Source: Planctomycetaceae bacterium
GTDB lineage: Bacteria > Planctomycetota > Planctomycetia > Pirellulales > Thermoguttaceae
Direction: 5' to 3'
NCBI GenBank assembly: GCA_009778035.1
Contig: WRKP01000026.1
Span: 1-34,923, forward strand
Length of the DNA stretch: 34,923 nt
The notes under the pieces are model-generated. The model was given only the letters and a program-made list of their open reading frames with translations. It ran no database searches and had not been told where the DNA came from. The position numbers were made by a program, and so were the translations under genes. Numbering within the stretch: the first letter of the stretch is position 1; every line of letters starts with the position of its first letter. This document shows, piece by piece, positions 15,235-23,517 of this stretch.

Positions 15235-15927
15235 ATGGATGTCATGAAACTCGCGGCCAAGTTGCTTGATGTCAAAAAGGAATATGCCCTGAAGGGCGAA
15301 ACCGTTCGTGCTCTCCGCGGCGTCTCGCTCGACGTGCCCGAAGGGGATTTCGTCGCCATTATGGGTGCATCCGGCTCTGGAAAAAGCACGATGCTCAATC
15401 TGCTCGGCTGTCTCGACAGACCGACCTCGGGCTCCATTTGGATGGGCGACGATGAAGTAACAAAACTCAACGATTATCATCTTTCCAACATTCGGGCAAA
15501 ACGCATCGGCTTCGTCTTTCAGTCGTATAATCTGATTCAGCAGTTGACCGTGTTGGAAAACATCGAAGTCCCGTTGTTTTATCAGGGCAATGTTTCCCGA
15601 AAGACTCGGCAGCGATGCGTTGAACTTGCCAAATTGGTCGGCTTGGGCGAACGGCTTGGACACCGGCCAACGCAACTCTCCGGCGGACAGCAGCAACGCG
15701 TTGCCATTGCACGCAGTTTGGTGAATGATCCCTATTTTATCCTTGCCGACGAGCCGACGGGCAATCTCGATTCGACAACGACGGAAGAAATTTTGCAACT
15801 TTTGGATCGTCTTAACGGCGAAGGCCGAACGATTATTTTGGTAACGCACGAAAACGACGTCGGTGCCCGAGCCAAACGCGTCATCTGGCTCAAAGACGGC
15901 AACATCGTCTCGGAAGTGATCAATTAG
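15235..15927 (+). CDS. LolD/MacB-type ABC transporter ATP-binding protein
   Basis: This encodes 230 aa from the ATG at 15235. Walker [10 protein letters not shown] is at 44-52, the Q-loop FVFQSYNL near 93-100, the signature LSGGQQQRV at 148-156, Walker B FILADE at 168-173, and the H-loop VTHE near 203-206. It belongs to the LolCDE/MacB/FtsE branch that powers lipoprotein release or tripartite efflux rather than substrate import. No permease gene is adjacent, so the partner lies elsewhere. A TATAAT at 15231-15236 overlaps the first ATG. If it is the -10, translation should begin at the in-frame ATG at 15244 on a nearly leaderless message. The stop TAG is the beginning of a dispersed repeat leader. 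Confidence 0.9.
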   Translation: MDVMKLAAKLLDVKKEYALKGETVRALRGVSLDVPEGDFVAIMGASGSGKSTMLNLLGCLDRPTSGSIWMGDDEVTKLNDYHLSNIRAKRIGFVFQSYNLIQQLTVLENIEVPLFYQGNVSRKTRQRCVELAKLVGLGERLGHRPTQLSGGQQQRVAIARSLVNDPYFILADEPTGNLDSTTTEEILQLLDRLNGEGRTIILVTHENDVGARAKRVIWLKDGNIVSEVIN

Positions 15928-15976
15928 AGCGCATTTCAAATTGCACGGGACATTTTTTGTCATTCCGGCACACGCC
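15925..15976 (+). repeat. Dispersed composite repeat, truncated copy after the ABC ATPase gene
   Basis: The leader TAGAGCGCATTTCAAATTGC (15925-15944) includes the stop codon of the ATPase gene. A T-rich stretch and the start of the left arm, GTCATTCCGGCACACGCC (15959-15976), follow, after which similarity ends. Confidence 0.7.
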
Positions 15977-15998
15977 TTCGGCCCTTGTTCCCGAAATA

Positions 15999-17813
15999 CT
16001 ACGGCATATTACTCGCCGTACGAGGCAAACCGACGTTAAAATCAATTCGCTCCCGAACAATCACCGGCGGGAAACGACGACGCAAATCCGCAAAATACTC
16101 CGATTCATAACGTTGAGCACGCTGATTGCGAATTCGATTGCGAATCTCATTCTGCGCTTGAATAAACGGAACCACGCTCTCCTCTTCACGCTCCAGTACC
16201 CGAATAATGTGCAACCCCCGATTGCTCCTGATGATGACCGAACTCAACTGGCCAACCGGCTGCGAAAAGACCGCTTGCTCTAACTCCGCCGAGGTCAAAC
16301 TGCCCCTCGTCGTCCAGTCCCAAGTTCCCCCATTCGATGCCGTAAAACCTTCCGAATTCGCCTTGGCAATGTCCTCGAACGGGGCCCCCCGGGCAACTTG
16401 GTTGCCCATCCAACTAATTTTATTCCAAGCATCTTGTTCCGTATTATGGTTGGAAAGCAACACGACCATTTCCTGCCAACGCGCTCGGGCTGTCGAGGTG
16501 AACATCGCCAAATTCGCATTGTAAAAATCTTCCATTTCTTCGTAGGTGCACTCGCCCGTCGCACGTTGCATCGACATACCAACCCATTCTCTGACAATTT
16601 GCTCGCGAATCCAAAGTCGGCGTTCTTTTTCCAGGGAACTGCCGAACTGTTCTTCCAAATACCGCCGCAAGGCCACAATGTTTTCGACGTTGAACTCTTC
16701 TATCATCGCGGGTATTTCAGTCCGGTCAAATTCTTCGCCTTTTTTGCTATCGAAGAAGTTTTTTTGTTCCGTTCCCATCGACGCATCATAATCGCTGTAG
16801 ATGAGCGCAAGCATAATTTGTTGTTCCAACACGTCCGCATAATGCTTTTCGACAAACATACTGACGAACTGTTCGACTTCTTCGTGCGGCACGTTGGCTC
16901 GTTCCATCTCCGGCATTTTTTTGAGGTTTTCCTGGACAATTTGCAGAGCCAGGCGGCGCAGTTTGGGAAGCACATCGCCCAGCAAAATAAACTGCGTTCC
17001 GACGCGGGCGACCATTTCGGTGCCGTACACCGGCACGCTTTCAATCATCGTCTGCGGCGGCATAGTTTGAGTCGGCAGCGTCTGATTCGGAGGTGTATAT
17101 CGCGTTTGTTCAAAATTCGGAATCTCTTGGAAGTTGGATGCCGGTACAACTGGGGTTTGCACGGTGGCAAACGACTCTTGCGGCGGTGTAACGCCATACA
17201 CGGATTGCTGCGGGGCAGGTGTTGCAGCCATCGGCTCCTGATAGGGTTGCGCAGGGCCCGACCAATGATCCGGCAGAATCGGCGCAGAATGTTGGGACAC
17301 ATCGAACGGGTCGGTTGGGAGACTATTCGCGAAATCATGCGACGGATTTGTGTACGAATCATACGGTGATGCCGGCACAGACTGCGGTGTTGGATCGGCA
17401 TTCCAGTTTGTCTGTTCCCAGTTGCCGTTGCCCGCATCCCAATTCGCATTGGTACTGTCCCAAGCCTGAGCGTATTCGGGAGCCGGCGGTGCGTATGCCG
17501 ATGTTTCATATATGGGCGGCAGCGGCGGCTGGGCGGGTTCGGGCACGACGACCATTGGGACGTGTGGCGGATTCGTCGCGTGCAGGATGTCGTTGTGTTG
17601 TGTATTGCCGAATGAATTGTTACCGGAGGGGTATTGCGAGAGGAATCGGGCGAGTTGATCCTCGCTGGAAATTTTTTCGGCAGGTTCGTCGGAGTTTAGC
17701 GGCAGTTCCAACCCGATAAACGCAGCACCTTGCTGAAATATCGCAGGATTGGTAATAGCCGCAACGGCCCCGAGTGAGGCGGCAAGAAAAATGAGGTAAA
17801 AAAAGTATTTCAC
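15999..17813 (-). CDS. PpiC/SurA-type peptidyl-prolyl cis-trans isomerase, membrane-anchored
   Basis: This encodes 604 aa starting at GTG 17813. A hydrophobic N-terminal segment (YFFYLIFLAASLGAVAAI) acts as signal or anchor. Residues about 40-260 are a Pro/Gln/Thr/Ser-rich linker. A SurA-like helical chaperone region follows (about 270-430, MVARVGTQFILLGDVLPKLR onward), then a parvulin rotamase domain (about 440-560) with RARWQEMVVL, SNGGTWDWTTRGSL, ELEQAVFSQPVGQLS and GLHIIRVLERE. Parvulins isomerise prolyl bonds during folding of exported or outer-membrane proteins. The long linker would hold the domain away from the membrane. It is monocistronic; the stop is followed by the repeat remnant at 15925-15976 on the other strand. 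Confidence 0.82.
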   Translation of the reverse strand: MKYFFYLIFLAASLGAVAAITNPAIFQQGAAFIGLELPLNSDEPAEKISSEDQLARFLSQYPSGNNSFGNTQHNDILHATNPPHVPMVVVPEPAQPPLPPIYETSAYAPPAPEYAQAWDSTNANWDAGNGNWEQTNWNADPTPQSVPASPYDSYTNPSHDFANSLPTDPFDVSQHSAPILPDHWSGPAQPYQEPMAATPAPQQSVYGVTPPQESFATVQTPVVPASNFQEIPNFEQTRYTPPNQTLPTQTMPPQTMIESVPVYGTEMVARVGTQFILLGDVLPKLRRLALQIVQENLKKMPEMERANVPHEEVEQFVSMFVEKHYADVLEQQIMLALIYSDYDASMGTEQKNFFDSKKGEEFDRTEIPAMIEEFNVENIVALRRYLEEQFGSSLEKERRLWIREQIVREWVGMSMQRATGECTYEEMEDFYNANLAMFTSTARARWQEMVVLLSNHNTEQDAWNKISWMGNQVARGAPFEDIAKANSEGFTASNGGTWDWTTRGSLTSAELEQAVFSQPVGQLSSVIIRSNRGLHIIRVLEREEESVVPFIQAQNEIRNRIRNQRAQRYESEYFADLRRRFPPVIVRERIDFNVGLPRTASNMP

Positions 17814-17919
17814 GTCGTGGGTCTCGCTTCAAAATAACTGCCGTTGAGACGAACCGGCACTGTTCCGGTGTGGTATAGTAATGATTTGACGGCAATCAGG
17901 CAAGAGGAAAATGCGGAGA

Positions 17920-17957
17920 GCGTTAGGCGACGCGTCGCAGGGCGACACGCCTAACGC
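17920..17957. terminator. Perfect inverted repeat between PpiC-type and GH99-like genes
   Basis: GCGTTAGGCG (17920-17929) and CGCCTAACGC (17948-17957) form a 10-bp perfect stem, with a smaller GCGACGCGTCGC palindrome inside the loop. It lies after the GH99-like stop and upstream of the PpiC-type start. It could act as a terminator for the former, or be another dispersed palindrome; there is no T-run. Confidence 0.45.
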
Positions 17958-17981
17958 CGGAAAGATGATTCGAGCCAAATG

Positions 17982-19226
17982 CTACCGCCCGACTCGCTGC
18001 TTCAACTCCTTGGCGGCTTCGCCGAGCATTTTCAGATAAAAATCGCTCGGCAAGCCCTCCATATCAATGAACCTGTTCACGCCGCCAACCGGTGGATTGT
18101 CCGAAACCTTGAATATCGCCGTCGCCTCGTCTATCTCGTCGAACATCGCCTGATAAATCATCGTAACGCCATTATTCATATTCCCCCGGAGTTGCGTGGA
18201 TAAAAACTCGCCTTTGAGCCGCGGGATTAAATTGAACCTCGCCCGTTCCGGCTGATTCCTGCCCATATAGAGATTGTGCCAACTAAAGCCCGGAAACACC
18301 ACGGGCATATATTCGACCCCGTTTTCCTTGCTCCAAGCAAGATCAGCCGCCGCAACATTTCGGGTATGATTTGCCGCCTCACGCGGTGTGTGGTAACGGC
18401 CAACCGTCCAAGGACTCACAATATCCGCCTTGCGGATGATTTCGTGCAACAACGGGTCATCAATCGCATCGCGATCCAATGTCCGCCAAAAAGTCGGTAC
18501 GCCGACCTTGACCGTATTGCCGCCGTATTGAGGGTCGTCTTTCAAGAACGTGATCAATTCGAGACATTCCGCGAGCGTGTACCGTCGACCGTCGCTGAAA
18601 CCGATTCCCCAAATGCTGACAACCGGCTTGCCGTTGTGATGCAGGTACATCCGGTCTTCTCGGATTTTGCTTTCATCGACGAGTTTTTTCCAGTCATCAA
18701 CGAGCGACCCCATCATATCGCCGGGCCGAGCGCCGGTAAGGTCATACATCATTGCCCAGGCGCGATTGTGTTTTTCGGCACCGTATCGGACATTATCCAT
18801 CACGACATTGTTGTCGTTTCGTCCGGCATCGTTTCGGGTTACGCCGATGAAGCGTTGCAGGAATACGCCGTCGGTTCCATATTCTTCCATCCATTGAAAG
18901 TGCCGGGCAACGGTTTTTCGGTTACGGGAACTGAAAACGTGGGCAACGGAGCCGTCTTCGTGTCGGAATGCGGTTGGGACTTTTTCATCATCGTCGAGTT
19001 CGGAAACATCGGGCCACATTTCGATGGCGGCGAAGTTTTCGGGCCCGAAATTGCGTCCGTAGTGGAACCAATCTCGATTGGAGCCATCCCCGGGCGTTCG
19101 GAACCAGCCTTGGTATCCGCTCATAATTTTTCCGGTCAGCGTTGAGGGATCGACCGGTTGGGATGCGTTTGCGGAGGGCAAAAAGATAATGGAAGCACAA
19201 AGGGAGCCAATGAGGAGTCGGAGCAT
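17982..19226 (-). CDS. Secreted GH99/GH71-like glycoside hydrolase
   Basis: This encodes 414 aa with a signal peptide cleaved near ANA-SQ (about residue 22). The mature protein starts KIMSGYQGWFRTPGDGSNRDWFHYG, typical of the GH99-like / GH71-like TIM-barrel group related to endo-alpha-mannosidases and alpha-1,3-glucanases. Further marks are FSSRNRKTVARHFQWMEEYG, DGVFLQRFIG, NRAWAMMYDLTG, HNGKPVVSIWGIGF, and VVFPGFSWHN. Acidic residues are present in each block, but the catalytic pair cannot be fixed by eye and the substrate is uncertain. It is divergent from the hydroxypyruvate-isomerase-like gene, with candidate promoters for both in the shared 163-base gap. Confidence 0.8.
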   Translation of the reverse strand: MLRLLIGSLCASIIFLPSANASQPVDPSTLTGKIMSGYQGWFRTPGDGSNRDWFHYGRNFGPENFAAIEMWPDVSELDDDEKVPTAFRHEDGSVAHVFSSRNRKTVARHFQWMEEYGTDGVFLQRFIGVTRNDAGRNDNNVVMDNVRYGAEKHNRAWAMMYDLTGARPGDMMGSLVDDWKKLVDESKIREDRMYLHHNGKPVVSIWGIGFSDGRRYTLAECLELITFLKDDPQYGGNTVKVGVPTFWRTLDRDAIDDPLLHEIIRKADIVSPWTVGRYHTPREAANHTRNVAAADLAWSKENGVEYMPVVFPGFSWHNLYMGRNQPERARFNLIPRLKGEFLSTQLRGNMNNGVTMIYQAMFDEIDEATAIFKVSDNPPVGGVNRFIDMEGLPSDFYLKMLGEAAKELKQRVGR

Positions 19227-19261
19227 TGATGAATACGATGAAAAAGTGCTTGAGAAGTGCT

Positions 19262-19289
19262 AGTCTAGCAAAAAATGGTCATTTTGCAA
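19262..19289 (-). promoter_or_regulatory. Candidate promoter of the GH99-like gene
   Basis: On the minus strand, TTGCAA (19289-19284) and TAGACT (19267-19262) are separated by 16 bases, about 35 bases upstream of the ATG at 19226. Confidence 0.45.
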
Positions 19290-19313
19290 GCGATTTCACC
19301 CGGGGGACACAAC

Positions 19314-19342
19314 TTTACTTTGACCGATTTTTCGGATAAAAT
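19314..19342 (+). promoter_or_regulatory. Candidate promoter of the hydroxypyruvate-isomerase-like gene
   Basis: TTTACT (19314-19319) and TAAAAT (19337-19342) are separated by 17 bases. The same TAAAATGGC string follows the -35 of the next gene at 20345. A TATAAT at 19353-19358 is an alternative -10 but lacks a -35 at normal spacing. Confidence 0.45.
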
Positions 19343-19389
19343 GGCCTGTACTCTATAATCCCTCATTCATTTCACGAAGGAATACTCTC

Positions 19390-20256
19390 ATGATCACACG
19401 CCGTTCCCTTCTCAAATCATTGGCCGTCGGCTCCGTCGCGGCTGCCGTGCCTGCCGCAACGCTCATCGCTCAAGCAGAAGAAGAATTCGAAAAACTGACC
19501 CTCAAAGGCGATATAAAACAGTCCGTCTCCAGATGGTGTTTCGGGAACATTCCGCTCGATGCCTTCTGCGTCATCTGCAAAAGGTTCGGTATGGTCGGAA
19601 TCGACCTCATCGACGAAAATGATTGGGATACCGTCATTAAACACGACCTCATCGTTACCATGTCCAACGGGCCCGACCAAATCGGACACGGTTTCAACCG
19701 CCTCGAACATCACGACGGATTGATCGAACGATTCGAACGCATCATTCCGCTCGCCGCCGAAAAAAAAGTCCCAAACATTATCTGTTTTTCCGGCAACCGC
19801 AGGGGTATGAGCGACGAACAAGGCCTCGAAAACTGCACCATCGGCATCAAACGCCTGGTGCCGATTGCCGAAAAACACGGTGTTACTGTCCATATGGAAC
19901 TGCTTAACAGTCTGCGGGACCATCATGATTACATGGCCGATAAAACCCCGTGGGGTGCCGAACTGGTCGAACGCGTCGGCAGCGAACGCTTCAAATTGCT
20001 CTACGACATCTATCACATGCAAATTATGGAAGGCAATATGATAGACAACATCCGCAAGTACAAGGATGCGATTGGACACTACCATACCGCAGGCGTACCG
20101 GGTCGGCGTGACCTCGATGACCAGCAGGAAATTTACTATCCTGCCGTGATTCGGGCGATTAAAGAAACCGGCTACCACGGGTTTGTTGCGCACGAATTCA
20201 TTCCGAAAAACGGCATTCAGTCATTGCATGAAGCAGTCAAGATTTGCGATGTGTAG
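19390..20256 (+). CDS. Tat-exported hydroxypyruvate isomerase-like TIM-barrel protein
   Basis: This encodes 288 aa. The N-terminus MITRRSLLKSLAVGSVAAAV is a twin-arginine signal (Arg4-Arg5) with a cleavage site near AQA-EE. The rest is an AP-endonuclease-2 / xylose-isomerase-like barrel resembling Hyi: SVSRWCFGNIPLDAFC, GIDLIDENDW, VPNIICFSGNRRG, VTVHMELLNS with a metal-binding Glu, KLLYDIYHMQIMEG, IGHYHTAGVPGR, and GFVAHEFIP with the second Glu. The cytoplasmic homologue interconverts hydroxypyruvate and tartronate semialdehyde. Tat export implies a periplasmic role and possibly a different substrate. GAAGGA precedes the ATG. Confidence 0.85.
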   Translation: MITRRSLLKSLAVGSVAAAVPAATLIAQAEEEFEKLTLKGDIKQSVSRWCFGNIPLDAFCVICKRFGMVGIDLIDENDWDTVIKHDLIVTMSNGPDQIGHGFNRLEHHDGLIERFERIIPLAAEKKVPNIICFSGNRRGMSDEQGLENCTIGIKRLVPIAEKHGVTVHMELLNSLRDHHDYMADKTPWGAELVERVGSERFKLLYDIYHMQIMEGNMIDNIRKYKDAIGHYHTAGVPGRRDLDDQQEIYYPAVIRAIKETGYHGFVAHEFIPKNGIQSLHEAVKICDV

Positions 20257-20321
20257 TTTGGTGAGGATGCACAGAAACGGGAGGCGTTTGCATAAAACGT
20301 CCCCGTTCCCGCTCGCACGGC

Positions 20322-20350
20322 TTGAAATCCTGGGAAAATCACGGTAAAAT
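20322..20350 (+). promoter_or_regulatory. Candidate promoter of the second TIM-barrel gene
   Basis: TTGAAA (20322-20327) and TAAAAT (20345-20350) have exact 17-base spacing, about 38 bases upstream of the ATG at 20389. Confidence 0.55.
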
Positions 20351-20388
20351 GGCAGGGACTGTCTTTGTTCGTCTTCAAGGTTTTTTCT

Positions 20389-21135
20389 ATGATTATTGCT
20401 GCTTCGACATCCTGTGTACCCGGCGAGCCGCTTGCGGATATATTCGACCGTTTAGCCGATATGGAATACACGAGCGCTGAATTAGTGATAGGCGAGCAGG
20501 GCTCGCTTCAGCCCTCACAAATTGCGGAGAATCACGAAGCCATCGTTCAATTACGCCGCTCGTCCCGGCGAATTCTTCCCATCGGGATTTATTTCGATGT
20601 CGAGCCGGAAGCCCCCAATTATGTTGAACACTTTACGGCAGCCTGTCGCTTGGCCAAGGATTGTAAAATTGCCGTCATCACGGTTCACGCAGCCGCTCTC
20701 GGTATGCCGTTCAATGAAGAAATTGAGCGTCTGCAGGAATTGGTCAAAATTGGCGTGTATTACGGCGTCGTCGTTGGAGTCGCGACTGAAGGCGGTCGGA
20801 TTACGGAAACTCAGGAAACAGTCGGAAGCCTTTGCAAGTATGTGAAAGGGCTGGGCATAACGCTTGATCCGAGTCATTACATTTATAATCTCTCGAAGCC
20901 AAGGGACTATGAAGCGATATTGCCGCATGTTTGTCATGTTCGCTTGCGGGATACGACGCAAAAACATTTTCAGACGCGGGTGGGACAGGGAATTGTCGAT
21001 TTTGGCCGATTGATTGCTCTTCTGACGAATGTTGAGTACCAAAGGGTTTTATGTGTAGACCTTGCCGTACTTTCGGATGTTGACCAATTCGGCGAACTCC
21101 GAAAAATGCGGTTATTATTGGAAAGTTCGCTCTAG
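20389..21135 (+). CDS. Cytoplasmic sugar phosphate isomerase/epimerase-like TIM-barrel protein
   Basis: This encodes 248 aa from the ATG at 20389 (MIIAASTSCVPGEPLADIFD). An upstream in-frame ATG at 20365 lies only about 14 bases after the -10 and is less likely. It is an AP-endonuclease-2 superfamily barrel: YTSAELVIGE, ITVHAAALGMPFN, VVVGVATEGGRITET with a Glu, GLGITLDPSHYI, HVCHVRLRDT, and GQGIVDFGRL near the end. This layout is typical of uncharacterised planctomycete sugar isomerases. No signal peptide is visible, unlike the neighbour at 19390. Substrate unknown. The stop codon TAG begins a repeat leader (TAGAGCGTGTCC). Confidence 0.8.
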   Translation: MIIAASTSCVPGEPLADIFDRLADMEYTSAELVIGEQGSLQPSQIAENHEAIVQLRRSSRRILPIGIYFDVEPEAPNYVEHFTAACRLAKDCKIAVITVHAAALGMPFNEEIERLQELVKIGVYYGVVVGVATEGGRITETQETVGSLCKYVKGLGITLDPSHYIYNLSKPRDYEAILPHVCHVRLRDTTQKHFQTRVGQGIVDFGRLIALLTNVEYQRVLCVDLAVLSDVDQFGELRKMRLLLESSL

Positions 21136-21261
21136 AGCGTGTCCTATTTTGCTTTGGCCTCGTTCTCGTCCTTGCGGCGGAATGATAGGTTTGCGGCCTG
21201 GACAACATTGGACCTGCCCTAACTCACGCGGGACTGCGCTCCGTTCCCAGCCAAAACTTGC

Positions 21262-21267
21262 TATAAT
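21262..21267 (+). promoter_or_regulatory. Candidate -10 element very close to the BatA-like start
   Basis: TATAAT ends 6 bases before the ATG at 21274. No Shine-Dalgarno is present. If this is the -10, the message would be leaderless. Confidence 0.35.
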
Positions 21268-21273
21268 ACCTCT

Positions 21274-23517
21274 ATGCTCTCCCTGTCCACAGCATCGCTT
21301 CTCCTCGGCGGTTTGGCAGCCGTTGCCATTCCTGTGCTGCTACACCTCCTCATGCAGGGAAAACCCAAAGAAATTGAGTTTCCCGCCGTGATGTTTATCC
21401 TCCAAAAAATCGAAACTCATCGCCGAAATTACAGACTCAAACACATCCTCCTCCTCGCTATGCGAGCACTCCTCTTCTCCCTGCTCGGCTTCGCACTCGC
21501 CAAACCCATCCTCAATCTCGGTACTTGGACGCCCTTCGCCCAAAATCCAGACTCCCTTATGTCGCAACTCGCAACATCACTCGGCAGCCAAGATGCACCC
21601 ATCGCCGCCGCCATCGTTGTCGATACCTCCCTGCGAATGAACTACATCGCCGAAAATAAAACACGACTCGAAGAAGCACAAGATTTCGCCCGATGGATCC
21701 TCCGCCAAATCCCCCAAAATAGCAGCGTTGCCATTTTGAGCGGCGATCCCGAATCCGCCGTATTTCAGGTCGATAAACTCGCCGCCGAAGGGCAAATCGA
21801 CCGACTCCGCATCACTCCGCAAGGCCGGCCCGTTCTCGAAATGGTGCAAAATGCCGCCGCACTGCTTGCAGGCAGCGAATTTGAGCAAGCCGAACTGTAT
21901 GTTTTGACGGACTTGTCCCAGCCGGGTTGGTCTCTAACTAACCTTACGGGCTCTGGGACCGCACAGGGCCTGTATCGCCAGATAGGGGCCGAAGTTTTCA
22001 TCGTCGATGTCGGCGTGCTCGAGCCGAACAACTCATCCATTCAACGGTTTTCGCTCGTTCCCGAAACGCCGATAGCGGGCGCCCCAGTGCAATTCGATGT
22101 TCAAGTCGCCCACATCGGTCCCGCAACCACGAAAACGGTCGAATTGGTTATCCTGCAGAGCCCGATGGGGGCCCTAACTGACGTTGCGGGCTCAGGGAAT
22201 GCCGAAGTTGTCCGAACTTCCCGAGTCGTCGATTTCCCCGAGGGCGAATCGCAGCAATCATTTTCAATGGTATTAAGCGGTTTCGAGTCGGGCACCCTGC
22301 AAGGCAAACTCCGTTTTGCGACATCGGATGCCCTACCGGTCGATGACCAAGCCTGGTTCACGCTGTCGGTGCAGCCGCCGCAGCGGATTTTGGTGTTCGC
22401 GGAGCCGCCCGTTCGGGAATCCGCCTTGTTTCTGCGGTATGCGTTGGAAACAATTCCGTTTGCCGTTACGGAACGGCCGATTGCCGACCTTGCCGGAATG
22501 ACGATGACGGAATTGCAAGAACACCAGGCCGTTGTGTTGCTTGACCCGCCGTCGTTGATGCCGGGAACTTGGCGCAAGTTGGCCGACTACGCTTCGGCGG
22601 GATTCGGCGTTGCAACGTTTCTCGGCCCGAATGCGGACTCGCTGTCGTCGTTTAATGACCCCGCCGCAACGGAAGTTTTGGGTGCCAAGTTGGTTCGGGA
22701 AGCCCGAAACCTCGAGGGCGATCTTTGGATTGTGCCCGGTGTGTCGCCGATTTTCACGCCGTTTCGCTCGGTACCGGGCTGGACGCTCGATCGGTTTCCG
22801 TGGAGTGCGCAGCCGGTTTTTCGGTATTGGGAATTGGGCGAACTTTCGCACAGGGCGGATGTTGCGGCTCGGTTTTCGGACAATCGGGCTGCGATTGTTA
22901 CGCAAACGCTGAATCAGGGCAATACGGTTTTGGTAACGACGCCGATTTCGCAGACGGCGGAGACGCTGGGGCCTTCGGAGTTGCCTTGGAACAATCTGAC
23001 GCACGGCGAAGCGGGCTGGATGTTCCTGTTATTTGCCGAGGGAATTGCCAAACATCTTGTCGGAATGGGCAGTCAGCGGTCTAATTTTAGTGTTGGCGAG
23101 CCGGTTGTATTGAGGCCGAATGTCCCGACGCTTCCGGTAAGTTGTTTGTTGGGCACGCCGCAGGGAACGACAGAGCGATTGACGCCGGACCCTGTTCGTC
23201 GGGAGATTGTGATACCAATGACGGCGGAAATGGGAAATTATACGGTTCGGGCTGGCGGAGCGGGCCAATCGGCATTGAATTTAGGATTTAGTACGAACAT
23301 CGCGTCGGGTGCGACGGCATTGCAGAGAGTAGATGGTGCGACATTGGATCGGCATTTTGGAGAGGGCAATTATCAGGTTGTGCGAACGCCGCAGGAGATG
23401 GTTTTTGGAGCGGCGCGTGGTCGGGTGGGGCAGGAAATTTACGCATTGATAATGTTTTTATTGGCGTGTTTGTTTGCGGCGGAGTACGTGTTTTCCAATC
23501 GGATTTATGAACGGTAG
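21274..23517 (+). CDS. BatA-like membrane protein with VWA-type domain
   Basis: This encodes 747 aa. The N-terminal BatA-type module has LSTASLLLGGLAAVAIPVLL, IEFPAVMFI, and a second membrane helix (LLLAMRALLFSLLGFALA). A VWA-like region begins near Asp117 (VVDTSLRMNY), with the metal site DxSxS degenerated to DTSLR. It continues through AELYVLTDLSQPGW. A beta-rich middle follows, then a class-I-amidotransferase-like flavour (HQAVVLLDPP, YASAGFGVATFLGP), and a single C-terminal membrane helix (YALIMFLLACLFAAEYVF). Such proteins are abundant in planctomycetes, usually near MoxR ATPases and DUF58 proteins, none of which lie here. Two in-frame copies of a short repeat encode LTxxxGSG. Confidence 0.78.
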   Translation: MLSLSTASLLLGGLAAVAIPVLLHLLMQGKPKEIEFPAVMFILQKIETHRRNYRLKHILLLAMRALLFSLLGFALAKPILNLGTWTPFAQNPDSLMSQLATSLGSQDAPIAAAIVVDTSLRMNYIAENKTRLEEAQDFARWILRQIPQNSSVAILSGDPESAVFQVDKLAAEGQIDRLRITPQGRPVLEMVQNAAALLAGSEFEQAELYVLTDLSQPGWSLTNLTGSGTAQGLYRQIGAEVFIVDVGVLEPNNSSIQRFSLVPETPIAGAPVQFDVQVAHIGPATTKTVELVILQSPMGALTDVAGSGNAEVVRTSRVVDFPEGESQQSFSMVLSGFESGTLQGKLRFATSDALPVDDQAWFTLSVQPPQRILVFAEPPVRESALFLRYALETIPFAVTERPIADLAGMTMTELQEHQAVVLLDPPSLMPGTWRKLADYASAGFGVATFLGPNADSLSSFNDPAATEVLGAKLVREARNLEGDLWIVPGVSPIFTPFRSVPGWTLDRFPWSAQPVFRYWELGELSHRADVAARFSDNRAAIVTQTLNQGNTVLVTTPISQTAETLGPSELPWNNLTHGEAGWMFLLFAEGIAKHLVGMGSQRSNFSVGEPVVLRPNVPTLPVSCLLGTPQGTTERLTPDPVRREIVIPMTAEMGNYTVRAGGAGQSALNLGFSTNIASGATALQRVDGATLDRHFGEGNYQVVRTPQEMVFGAARGRVGQEIYALIMFLLACLFAAEYVFSNRIYER
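21931..21958 (+). repeat. Short repeat inside the BatA-like gene, copy 1
   Basis: A 28-base unit starting TCTCTAACTAACCTTACGGG matches 22171-22198 at 22 of 28 bases, in the same reading frame. It encodes SLTNLTGSG. Confidence 0.6.
22171..22198 (+). repeat. Short repeat inside the BatA-like gene, copy 2
   Basis: A 28-base unit starting GCCCTAACTGACGTTGCGGG encodes ALTDVAGSG. Its ends, CCCT and AGGG, are complementary. Related strings occur at 21216-21230 and near 3238. Confidence 0.6.

Noticed and set aside
15124-15963. Upstream extension of the DUF6677-like gene to a 463-residue protein
   Set aside because: The added part is antisense to the ABC ATPase gene, and the membrane family fits the start at 15123.
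16398-17369. A 323-codon plus-strand open frame
   Set aside because: It is antisense to the PpiC-type gene and rich in Arg/His/Phe without motifs.
19319-19358. TTGACC and TATAAT upstream of the hydroxypyruvate-isomerase-like gene as a promoter
   Set aside because: The spacing is 28 bases; TTTACT with TAAAAT at 17 bases fits better.
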